Of a DNA stretch of 64,000 bases, positions 35,101 to 44,290 are shown piece by piece. Origin of the DNA: Polydactylus sextarius (lineage: Eukaryota > Chordata > Actinopteri > Polynemidae); the NCBI GenBank assembly GCA_016801845.1, contig CM028919.1, positions 3,589,001-3,653,000 of the forward strand, written 5' to 3'. Numbering within the stretch: position 1 is the stretch's first letter; every line of letters begins with the position of its first letter. The position numbers and the translations under genes were made by a program. The notes beneath the pieces were generated by a model. The model worked only from the letters and a program-made list of their open reading frames with translations, had not been told where the DNA came from and ran no database searches.

Positions 35101-36236
35101 GAGATGCAGATAATGGGGCTGCCAGTTTCAAAATTGTACGTGTTGTCAATTTGTTATATAAAAGCTGTTTTTTTTTTCCCCAGCATGCAGCCACACTTCT
35201 AAAAATAATTTGCCCCGGAGTCGAAATGATTTCGCTCATTGACTTGATGGGAACATGTAATAATGGTTAGACGCTGAAGTTTACCTGTTTGCGCCTCTGC
35301 TGTGTGTTTTTGTGTTTTCTTTTCACCAAAGATTTGTGAGAAACCATCACATTAAAAAACAATGATTTGTTTAAGTGGCCTTTTAATGCCATGTTAGTGT
35401 CATGTGATTTGTCAGCGCGCTAACTCCACCTCTACATCACCTTCCTCTCATGCAACCTTTTTTTCTTTATGTTCCAAATAATGAGCTCTGCCCCGGTTTG
35501 CTGTTGCCAGTGCATAAACATATTTACAGTTGTGACACAGGAGTAGAATATTCACTCGTTTCCATATCAAAGTCCATTGGTCAGTGTGTTTGTGCAGCAG
35601 ATGGTGACTGGCTGACCTAATGGGGCAGATAGCCTCAGCAAATCATATTGACATTCCTCTCTCCTGCTACACACCGGCGGTATTGTTGTCATAACCAAAC
35701 GGCCCCGCTATGGTATTGAAATGCAAATACCTGCCACATTCCTGTGCATGAAAGTTATAAACAAGTGAAAGCATGGGCGTTTTTTTTTTTTGTTTTTTTT
35801 TTTTTTTTCCTCTTCCCTTCACTTCCTCACTTGCTTCGTCGTGCGGAGGATTTTTGTGCAGGTTTTGATGTAATGAAAAGAGTTCTGCAGCGCCGGCTCA
35901 CGGCTTTGTTTGTCTTCACTCGGTTCTCACAGAATCATCTGACGAAGATGAGGCCTCTGGCGATGAAGGTCTTCCCAACGAGGACTCTGTAAGTATGACA
36001 CGGTGTGGGAGACGTCAGGGAGGCAGCTGGAAGTGAGCTGAGCAATGAGATGTTCATTTTTGTGTCCTCCCCAGAACTGGGAAGAGGAGGATGATGAGGA
36101 GGAGATGGATGCAGACAAGGAACCAGCAGATGATGACGACGATGATGATGATGATGATGATCCGGACAACAGAACAGAATCCAAAGCTAATGGAGAAGAA
36201 GACATGGAGCATGAGAATGAGAGCGAAGAAGAATGA
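22865..36236 (+). CDS. wdr43: WD repeat-containing protein 43 (UTP5 homologue), eighteen exons
   Basis: Exons: 22865-23071, 23962-24096, 24593-24714, 27347-27467, 27912-28030, 28189-28291, 28433-28497, 28942-29101, 29449-29535, 29687-29813, 31261-31410, 31739-31825, 31990-32021, 32192-32255, 32846-32959, 33952-34021, 35933-35988, 36075-36236. All introns are GT-AG. About 659 residues (human 677), starting MAADAG. The N-terminal WD40 propeller is interrupted by a basic, nuclear-signal-like PKRKKRK at the start of exon 2. A Utp12-type helical domain follows at about residues 440-560 (LLVQGLESKDTN, KVLQTRKDMVIKKTV, SRVKMFHKLTKLHGKL). The tail is very acidic, with eleven Asp in a row, and ends ENESEEE. 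WDR43 belongs to the t-UTP/UTP-A part of the nucleolar SSU processome, needed for pre-rRNA transcription and 18S processing. The exon lengths sum to one base over a multiple of three. The break is in exon 10 near 29783-29785 (see findings). Confidence 0.96.
26840..27085 (+). repeat. Decayed fish repeat of the CCATCCATCCATTAT type in wdr43 intron 3
   Basis: Begins CCATCCATCCATTATTACAT with CGCTTATCCTG. Later it contains GTACCTGGAGGAAACCCACA and a CACTGTGAGGTGATAGTGCC block, ending near CACCTCCATGCTGCCCACC. This is the usual order of this very common teleost element. Confidence 0.7.
27505..27695 (-). repeat. tRNA-derived SINE, copy 2, in wdr43 intron 4
   Basis: Read on the minus strand it starts GGTGGCCGAGTGGCTAAGGC, a tRNA-Ser/Leu-like A box. 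It ends with TTTCCTGTCTCTCTACACTA and an A-rich tail, the same tail as the copy at 4402-4605. Where the B box should be there is a perfect inverted repeat (27600-27622). Confidence 0.75.
27600..27622. repeat. Perfect inverted repeat inside the SINE
   Basis: Arms ACTCGGTATA and TATACCGAGT separated by GCA. Confidence 0.9.
28162..28186. repeat. (TC)n microsatellite forming a wdr43 splice acceptor tract
   Basis: About twelve TC units run directly into TAG/G at the 3' end of wdr43 intron 5, so the repeat itself is the polypyrimidine tract. Confidence 0.9.
30586..31146. mobile_element. PIF/Harbinger-like element in wdr43 intron 10
   Basis: The ends are inverted. The left, TTAAAGCCTGATTTATGCTC, corresponds to the right end read on the other strand, TTAAGGTTAAATTATGCTTC. 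Both share ATTxATGCT and lie at TTAA, as expected for Harbinger TTA targets. The interior has several short stop-interrupted frames and no intact transposase, so it is non-autonomous or dead. Near the right end a nested palindrome is seen (CTGCGTGGCCACGCAG at 31098-31113, inside CCGACTGCGT/ACGCAGTCGG). Confidence 0.65.
32119..32160. repeat. (AT)n microsatellite in wdr43 intron 13
   Basis: About 20 AT units ending about 30 bases before the exon 14 acceptor at 32191. Confidence 0.95.
33774..33832 (+). ncRNA. Candidate box C/D snoRNA in wdr43 intron 15
   Basis: A perfect box C (ATGATGA, 33782-33788) and box D (CTGA, 33821-33824) are enclosed by a perfect 8-bp terminal stem, GAAGAAAA with TTTTCTTC. 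The element ends about 120 bases before the next exon, in the sense orientation, as host-intron snoRNAs do. Mammalian WDR43 is a known snoRNA host (SNORD53, SNORD92), which raises the prior. The element is short (59 nt) and has no convincing C'/D' pair, and I could not match the guide region to rRNA. It could be a chance inverted repeat. Confidence 0.35.
34900..35120. promoter_or_regulatory. Low-copy-looking block with dense TAATTA motifs in wdr43 intron 16
   Basis: It contains ATTAATTAT, ATTAATTAAC, ATAATTAGAG, GGATTAGAATTGG and a CAGATAATGG within 150 bases, in the longest late intron of the gene. There is no mobile-element signature. The density of homeodomain-type sites suggests a conserved enhancer, but conservation cannot be judged from one sequence. 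Confidence 0.25.
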
Positions 36237-37163
36237 ATGAGGGGGAAGGAAAAAAAATTGCAGATCACACAAAAAATGGACCTGAAAGAGTTATATATAC
36301 TTTCATTTTATTTTCATGCTTTTGATTTTATTATCGAAACAAAGAATGGTTTTACAAAATCAAGGGACACGTGTTGAACGTGGGGCAGCATGGCCCCGCC
36401 CCTCCCCCCACCTCGTCACAAGGACGGCGATGTCGCGCTCCCTGTCTTTTTTTTGTTTTGTTTTTTTTCCCTCCCCGACTGAGCAACAGATGCAACGCTG
36501 AAGGGCAGAGGGCGAAAGCGACGCAAGTTCTCCTCCCGCTTCGTCCGCTCACCAGCTCCACAACCTGAGTCCGAAACGACTCGACGCCTCATTTGGCGGC
36601 GTTCCAGTTTGCCGGCGCTGCAGTCTGCATTCCAAATTCTTTGTCGTTATTATAATGAATAGTTCTAGAGTATATTGTACGTCCAGCTTTAACAGTAGAT
36701 GAGACACCACTCTGTAATTGGTTTACTCTAACTCACCTCTGCAGGTCAGCTGGAACGCCCACAGATGCAAACACGGCTCAGGTGTAGAGCTGGGATGCAG
36801 GGCTCCCGGCTGTTTGTTGTACAGAGAACTGCTTGATCTGGAGGTGGGACGATACATCACGTCCCCACGCAATGTAAATCTGTATGTACAGTGAAGTGTT
36901 TGTATGAGCCCTTCCCTCTACAGCTATTGCCCAGAGATCCTTGGGATTAAATGAACTCCTGTAAAGTCTCCTGAATGCTTTCTTTCTTTTTTTTTTATTA
37001 TTTTTATTATTATCATATTTTCCATTTTAGTTGCAGCCATTTTGTTTTAATTGTTTTGTGCATTTAGTTTCAGGGCGTGCCCTGATGTCCACTGCCTCCT
37101 CGACCATCGTCACAGCAGCGTCCGAGAGAAGAAAGAAAAATGTGAAATTTGCATAAATAGGTG

Positions 37164-37169
37164 AATAAA
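37164..37169 (+). terminator. Candidate polyadenylation signal of wdr43
   Basis: AATAAA about 930 bases after the wdr43 stop. An ATTAAA near 36945 is an alternative that would shorten the 3' UTR. The stretch 36237-37163 has no ORF that looks coding and is read as 3' UTR. Confidence 0.45.
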
Positions 37170-37199
37170 TGGGTTTTCCAAATGTCTCGCAGTGTGTGG

Positions 37200-38169
37200 T
37201 GGTGGTGGGGGACTCAAAGTGCTGTTTTTGATGTAGGCATTACAACAACTGAAGTGAATTGATAATTTTTTTTATTTCTTCTAATGGAAGTTTTGACACA
37301 CTCCCAGGCAGCTGGGTTTGTTTGGTGGGTTACTTCTCATTGTGATGTTAATATATACAGCGAATCATAATATAGCACATTTTCCACAAAAAATCAATTG
37401 AGAAACTAAACGGGGGAAAAACTGTAGGACAGGACTGTCGATATTTGGCAAAAGAACTTAATTGCCTTGATGCCAGAAATGTACAAATCTAATATTTCCC
37501 CAAAGTGATTCTGCCGCATGATTTGCAACATCGCCCCCAGTGGTCTAACACAACCAGAAGAGTTACAGCATGAAAGGCGTGACAACGGGATACGTTTTAT
37601 TGTCGTATCACTCCACCCTCTTTCACACTTGGATTGACTGCATCTGGGAACGCAAGACTCATAAAACTTCAATCTTGAGTAAGTTTTTACAGCCTGTAAA
37701 TAAAACAGGAAGTATGTAAACCCCTTACTGCTCGTGCTTTTCTAATGTGAAACCGTAAGTGTTGTTTGACAAACACTTAAGATAAATTGTGAATCAAATT
37801 ACCTCTTCGGTGGCTTGTGGAATGGGCTCATTGTTGCCCCCTGTGGTCAGTAGAGGGAAGACGACCACTGTGAGTTGATCAGAAGTGGCTGGTGTTTTGC
37901 AGCCTGGAGGTTCGAAGCACAACCTACATCTCTGCTTCAAAAATCAGTGTTTGAGAAGGATTTTTCTGTTTGTTCGGCTGCTCTTTTGTTGTCGTGTGAG
38001 AAATTATTCAAGTTTAGCTACAGAAGAAGAGAAGGGTCCGATTGAGTTGAGCAGATGAACGAGCACTTCCGAAATTCAGCCGAGTGCACAAGTCTGGCAG
38101 CTTTGATTGTTCATCTGTTATTGTTTGCTGCCTTGAGTGTTTAAGGGGAAAAGAAAGTGAAACAGGTGG
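37200..38169. other. Intergenic, nothing recognised
   Basis: Downstream of wdr43. No gene or repeat family identified. Confidence 0.4.
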
Positions 38170-39080
38170 AGGCCTCTCCTGCAGCGTTTACCTGAGGGCA
38201 GCGGTAAGAAAGAGAACGTTGAACAGGGTAGAGTCGGTCTCTGATGATGGAGTCACCTCTCTCCAGGCAGCGTGTAGAGGAAACATCCTGAAGAGAGGCG
38301 GGATGTGCACCGCTGATCAGACTAGATCTCGGCAGTCAGGTTATCAAACCACGCTGTGATGCGTCCAGTCATCGTGCTCTCTGTGGTGCAGCCGTAAGCT
38401 CCACAGCCTCCTCACAAAGCTCCTCACTGAGGGTTTTTTTCTGAAGATGTAGGAATTGTGTGACCAGGAGGTGGAGTCGGTGAGATAGACACCCAGGAAC
38501 CCGAATCTGTTCATTGTCTCTGCAGGTGAAGCTGACATGTTTAGAGGGAGGATTACTGTTGCCGTATTGATGCTGAGAGACAGATTTTAGTCCGGGCACC
38601 ATGTGGTCAGACTCGCAGCTCTGTCCTGGACACGACTTTGCCCTTAAAAACCTCACCACACATTCACACAGTACTTCCAGTACAGCCCGGGGATTAAGGG
38701 AGCAGGATGATGTCTGGAGCCCGTTGGACAGGAAATGAAACACCCAGCTGCAGATGGATCTGCTTAAGCCCGTGTCTCTCATCTTTGACTTTACAGCGCT
38801 TAAAGCTGAGCTGTCGTCTGTGAACAACATCCAAAGGTTTTCGTCTCATCCAGGTAAACAAGAGCAACGTGAGAGGAGAGGAGGATGGAATCATCTGCAG
38901 ATCTGTTGGACCTGTAACTGACAGTGTGGGTTTTTGTTTGTTTGTTTTTTGGCACTGTGCGGAGCAAAGACACTGATGTGTGACCACAGGTGACAGCTGT
39001 TTGGTGCAGGTCTTGATGACATGATGGAACATTGTCAGAGGCGGCAGATTTGAGTAGACACGGACCGTGTGCAGAACGGA
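38170..39080 (-). mobile_element. Decayed L2/Rex-like LINE, central reverse transcriptase part
   Basis: On the minus strand, in several frames, one sees KTCTKQLSPV, LFTDDSSALSA, GLSRSICSWVFHFL, STMTGRITAWF and PASLQDVSSTRCLERG. These match in order the fish LINE reverse transcriptase landmarks KTCADQLxPV, LFIDFSSAFNT, GLxxxLCNWILDFL, SILTGCITAWY and PSLQDIYxxRCLRRA. Multiple stops and frameshifts, so inactive. Confidence 0.8.
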
Positions 39081-39254
39081 CATTATTGAATGTTAATGGT
39101 CCAGTTTAGAGGATTTAAGGAGGCTCCATTGGATGGAACATAATATTCATAATTATATTTTCAGTAGCATATAATGAGCTTAGAATGAGCGGGTCGTCTT
39201 CCACAGAGTCCACCATGTTTCCATAGTAGCTCAGAATGGATAAACCACACACTG

Positions 39255-39960
39255 ACTATAGAATAGAATAGTCTGTTATTGTCTTTGTACAGTGGTGGTA
39301 CAACGACATTAAGGGGGCTCCCACTGAGCCACCATGCACCACAACGAGAAAAGACAATGACAGATTGACAATCACAGTGACAGGCAGGAAAAAAAAAAAA
39401 AAACATAAGGGGTGTCACAGAAACCAACACACAGGGGACAACATAGGGTAAGAAACAATACAAATATATTAAAAAAAAGGATATTCTCTTAAAAAGTAGA
39501 GACATAAAATGTGAAAAAAGAAGAAATCTTGTAAGATTATACTATATATACAACTGAAAGAGTACCACGAAATGTAAACTGTAAAAAACTGTAAAAACTC
39601 TGGAGGTAGTGCAAGAAAAGTAGTGACAACGACGGAATATATATACATTATAAATACAGGGAACTCAGATTTAAATATAAAAAAAATGTGCATTTTTGTA
39701 AAGGTGAGTATATAAATAAAATTGGTAAATAAAGTGAAAAGTGGCTGGAGACATTTTATGTAGGAGGTAGGTGAGGTGATAGATGTCGGGGCTGTTGGGC
39801 GGTGTGAGGTTGTTATCTGTCTATGAGTGAGTGTGTGTGTGTCCGTGGGTGTTAACAGTCCGGACGGTCCAGAGGAAGAAGCTGTGTGTCAGTCTGGTGG
39901 TTGTGGTACTTGATTGACCTGTAGCGTCTTCCAGAGGTCAACAGGTCAAACGTGGAGGTG
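39255..39960 (-). mobile_element. 3' end of an L2/Rex-like LINE
   Basis: The upstream end (39960 side) encodes TSGRRYRSIKYHNHQTDTQL, the usual LPSGRRYRSI region at the end of fish LINE reverse transcriptases. The rest is AT-rich 3' UTR, ending with ACTGTACAAAGACAATAACA and ATTCTATTCTAT repeats on the minus strand, the typical 3' terminus. It lies on the wrong side of the central fragment at 38170-39080 to be the same collinear copy. Confidence 0.75.
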
Positions 39961-40892
39961 TTTGGTTGTGAGGGGTCTCCCATGAGAGAAACTTCTCTGA
40001 ATCGTGCTGCTAGATGGCACTAAAAACTACACGTTGCAAATTACTGTAGCGTAAATCACATAATTAAATCCTGTAAATCACTTAATTAATGATGTCAGTT
40101 ACTGTTGTTAGCGTTATTAGTTCCATCTATGCATTTCTTCCTATAACACATTAAATATCTTCTGTGAAAGTGGTCTGGAACAAAATAATTGACTTTCCTT
40201 GAAGACTCTACAGTAGAGAAAGTTTAATGAAGCTTTCACTGGAAATAGCACATATACAAAGGGTCCATCCTTGATGGGTATAACAGTATCGACTATTAAA
40301 TAGAGAGCTTTCGCAAGAGAGATTACCACATGTACCAACGACACAAAACAAAAGTATTTCAAGGTTAGAGACCAATATTGTTCTCTAACAAAATTCTGTT
40401 CATGTTCTGTTTTTCTTTTTGCTCTTTAATTTGGCGTCATTACTTCTTGTGAGTGTACTAACCTGTCAGTGATCATATACAATATCAGAATTTAATTTGG
40501 AAAATGGAGTGAATTTATGATGTCTGAATAAGAGGAGGAGGAGGAGGAGGACGCTCTCCTGTGCTGCAGCAGCACTCTGTGATTTAGGCTGACAGGACTG
40601 GTGGGAGGCTCTGACTGTCCCGCAAAGTGCATCTCTGCTCTTGGTCATTTTCTACAGTGTAGGACAAACATCCATCCTGCATTCACCTGGTGTTGCTCTT
40701 TGTTCTCTTCCTCTCAGGTGCCAGCGCTGCATACAAACCACCTCATGTCAGGAGTTCACTTGTAAAAACAGAGAACATGAGGAAGGTTGAGTTGTGTGTT
40801 GGCTCAGATAGCCTGCTATCATCCTTTTAGTTGCAGAATTGAGGGAACTTTAGCCTGAATAAATGAATTAAATGTAGCTCTATGGTCTGTGC

Positions 40893-40971
<79 letters not shown>

Positions 40972-43115
40972 GTGTATAAAGAGTGAGACTTGAGTAAGTG
41001 ACTTCTAGGCTTATTTTCTTTATTTTTTTCATAAATTGATGTGACGTAAATTACCACCCACCCTGACCAGACTAACCAGGTCCTGGTCTACTGTCTCTAT
41101 TGGTATCAGGCAGAAAAGAAATGATTTTCCTTGGTTTCTGTTAGTTATTCAAAAATAAATTAATTCCATGTTGCTTCTTTCACATCTGGTGCATTTATTT
41201 TCAGCACCTACTTATTTGGGATTTTGCAGCAAATATAGAAAGACACTGTTGTTTATCTGTTGATTTGCTAATTACAGTGACTTGGCTGCTTCTTCTTTTT
41301 TTAATCTCATCAGTTCTGTCTGTTTTCTATGCTGTGAATCTCTGGGATCTTCTTCTCTGAGTTGGCGTTTAGATACAGTGTAATCCCAGTTTGGTTTGTC
41401 AGACTCAAACAAGACAGTTTTCACAGAAAGCTTCACTTGACTGAACCTCCTTTTATGAAACACCCTCCTGGTCAACCACAACAACATTTCTTCACCTTGT
41501 AAAACCTTCACCGGCTTTGTCTGAGCTCACAACGGAGCAGTTTTGGATTAAATGGCAATAAGTTCCTCTCAGGGGAAACCACGGCAGAACTCGACTTGTG
41601 TCAGATTTACTGGGTAGAAGCCACATCTCCTTTGTCCTTAGATTTGCCCCTGAGGTTCTCGAACATGAGGGAGAGCTGTCCAAACTGCTCATTAAAACCC
41701 CCTGGAGAGACGTCTCCCTGTCATGCTATTGACACCGTTTCCTCGGCCATGAGCGCGGATGACTGCGAGAGGAGACGTTAGCTCATTAACAGAACTTGTG
41801 GTTGAACCGCAGTTAGACAGGTTCAGCCGAGGGAAGAGAAAACTGTGTCATTTTCCAAATGATTGGTGGTGGCTGGTTACCCCGAGCCACCAGTATTGGT
41901 GGTTAACCATTCATGAACTGTTATATAAAATGTCAGTGTACCACTAAAACTATAATTGTGTGAATGAACAAGTAGACTTTTTTTTTTTTTTTTTTTAACA
42001 TGTTGAATAATGCAGTTATGAGTGTGCATGAATAATGAATGGCATGCATAATTCAATGCACAGCTACAATAGTTTTTAACAACATTTTAAAGCATGAAAG
42101 AAGAAAAATAAAGGCGGCCTGCGTTTTATCTTATTCCTCTGTATCACTGGCTGCAGGAGAGCTGGACTGAGAGCAGCTCTGAAGCTCAGAGGGAAAAAAA
42201 AAGTAGAGAAGCACAGTGGGAGCTGACCTATAGACCTGGCTTTTGACCTGATGCAGAAAGTCTGTGTAATCAAAGAGGAAATGTCTGAGTCCACCTACTG
42301 TTGTGCATTTGGATGCCTTACAGTAAAGTCTAGCACCCTTCTAACAAGACAGGAGCTGAGAAGTTAAGCACTTGCGCTGAGAAACTACATGTAGACGTAG
42401 AGGGAAAGTTTGACTCAAAAGTATTGATTGAAAACTCTGAAGGAAAAAGAAGAAAAAAACACTGAATAAAGACTCTGAGGTCACGTAAAGAAAGCCTGGG
42501 AATTTAACAACAAATCTGAAAATATGAAATGAAATGTTGCGCTCTATCATTTGTTAAGGAAGTGTCTGGCTTTTATTAACCAAACTTAATACTATAATCG
42601 AAATACTGCTTCAAAAGACATAAATTTACCACTGCAAAACTTGCAGCACAAAAGAGATAGAGAGAAATGATCACAGAGTCTCTACAAGATGCTTGGTTTA
42701 TTACTTTTGGGGTTGTAACATTATGGCAGTACTGACTACTCCATCATTATTACATCGGTGGTACCAGATTTCCCATTCACCTCATTTCACAAACACGGTA
42801 ACCGTGTGTCTGAATTAACAGGACCAACCACAAAAAAAAAAAAAAAAAAAAAAAAAGTTGCAAAATTGTAGAGTTGCAAAATTGGAGGAACTATTGTAGG
42901 ACTGTTAGACTATTGTCAGAAAAAGTGCTGTTCAAGTCTTTCCACCTACAGCTTTAGGTGAGTCGCACTTTAATCATCTGCAGCCTGGACTGACACAAAG
43001 CTCCTGTGGTTGAATCATCACTACTAAAGATGAGTTAGTGTGTTAGATTTTTTTTCTTTTTTTAAATGTCAAATATCCAAGCCTGAAGACATAAAGTGTT
43101 AAATTACAACTAACT
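39961..43115. other. Intergenic, nothing recognised apart from simple repeats
   Basis: A long (TG)n at 40891-40969 and poly-A/T runs near 41980 and 42832. No supported coding region. Confidence 0.4.
40891..40969. repeat. (TG)n microsatellite
   Basis: More than 35 GT units with GCGT interruptions at the left edge. The longest simple repeat in the window. Confidence 0.95.
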
Positions 43116-44290
43116 ATAACAGATATAAAGTCTCCGTCTGAACAAAATATCACAGTTTCTTAATGTGCAAAAAGGAGACCAAGATAAATCATTTCAGAAC
43201 TTTTTCTTTTGCAACTTTAAAGCAACCCTATAACCCAAACAATTCAACTGAAACATAAAAAGAAAAAGTGCGAACATGCTCTTATAATCGGGGCTATATC
43301 TGTGTTATCACATTCAAACTCATGTTTCATGGTACGTACTATTCAGGTGCTCTAGGAGGATTTTTCAGCATTTACTTAGTGGCATCTACAAGAAAGAAAC
43401 ATGTTCCAGAGAGAAGACAACACATTGAATGAATTGTATAATGCAACGATGGGTTTCTGTAGGTTTCACCAACTTAAATTTAAGACTTTTTAAGATTATT
43501 ATGAATGAAATTTAAGACATATATCACAACATACAGCAATGTACAAAAGAAATGCAGAGTCACAAATTACTTGCAAAGTAAATTAATTTATTAAATTGAA
43601 TGTAGTACTGAACACAGGTTACATGGCTGCAATATAAGATGCGTGTTTCGCTCGTTTCTAGTGGCAAATACATTCAATAAAGCATTTTAGAGCATTTTAT
43701 TGAGCATTTGAGGTAGCGGTACGTGTGTGTAAGAAAATTAAGACCTATTTAGAACAAATTAAGACTTGAACACAGTAATTCAGTGAATTTAAGACTTTTT
43801 AAGGCCAAAAGTTTTGATTTTTAAGACCCCGCGGAAACCCTGGTTGAAAGATGTCAGTCATGAGACAGATGTAAAAAAAAAATATCTAAGGCTTTAGTTA
43901 AACCACAGAGCATAGTGAAGAGTCATAAGTGAAAAGGGATTAACAAGTAGAGAAAATATAATCAGTATGTATAAGTTGACAAGTGGAAAACTTGAGGCAA
44001 CAAGAGGCAAATATAGTGACAATTTACAATGTTCTTCATATATCTATGTTAGAGGGTTGGCGTCCAACTTTGGCAAAAACATACAAAAGCATGTGAAATT
44101 TGTTCATTTCAAAAAGTGTGTTTGGCCCAAAAACAACAGGTCACGTCACTAAAAGACACCGTATCAACGATGAAGCATGGTGGTGGCAGCATCAGGCCAC
44201 AAGGCTGTTGTTTCTTCAGCTACGACCTGAGCTTCAGTCAAGGTGAACGGATTAATGAACAGTTCAAACACCAGCGATGAGGACAATCAA
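43116..44290 (+). mobile_element. Decayed Tc1/mariner-like transposon, copy 1
   Basis: The left end carries AGATATAAAGTCT, matching the inverted-repeat end TATAAAxAGTCTAC of fish Tc1-like elements. It is followed by GAGACCAAGATAAATCATTT and CAGAACTTTTTC. The right half keeps the transposase track MKHGGGSI at about 44172 and TTTGGCCCAAAAACAACAGG before it. Everything between is mutated, and a hAT element interrupts it. No functional transposase remains. Confidence 0.7.
43446..43850. mobile_element. hAT-like non-autonomous element nested in Tc1 copy 1
   Basis: The right end, AGACCCCGCGGAAACCCTGG, is the reverse complement of the fish hAT end CAGGGTTTCCGCGGGGTCTT. The left end, TGGGTTTCTGTAGGTTTCAC, is a decayed version of the same. 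Both ends lead inward to AAATTTAAGACTTTTTAAG-type words in inverted arrangement (43487-43520 and 43785-43803). Confidence 0.65.

Noticed and set aside
36045..36272. Minus-strand Ser/Ile-rich frames opposite wdr43 exon 18
   Set aside because: Antisense shadows of the poly-Asp/Glu tail.
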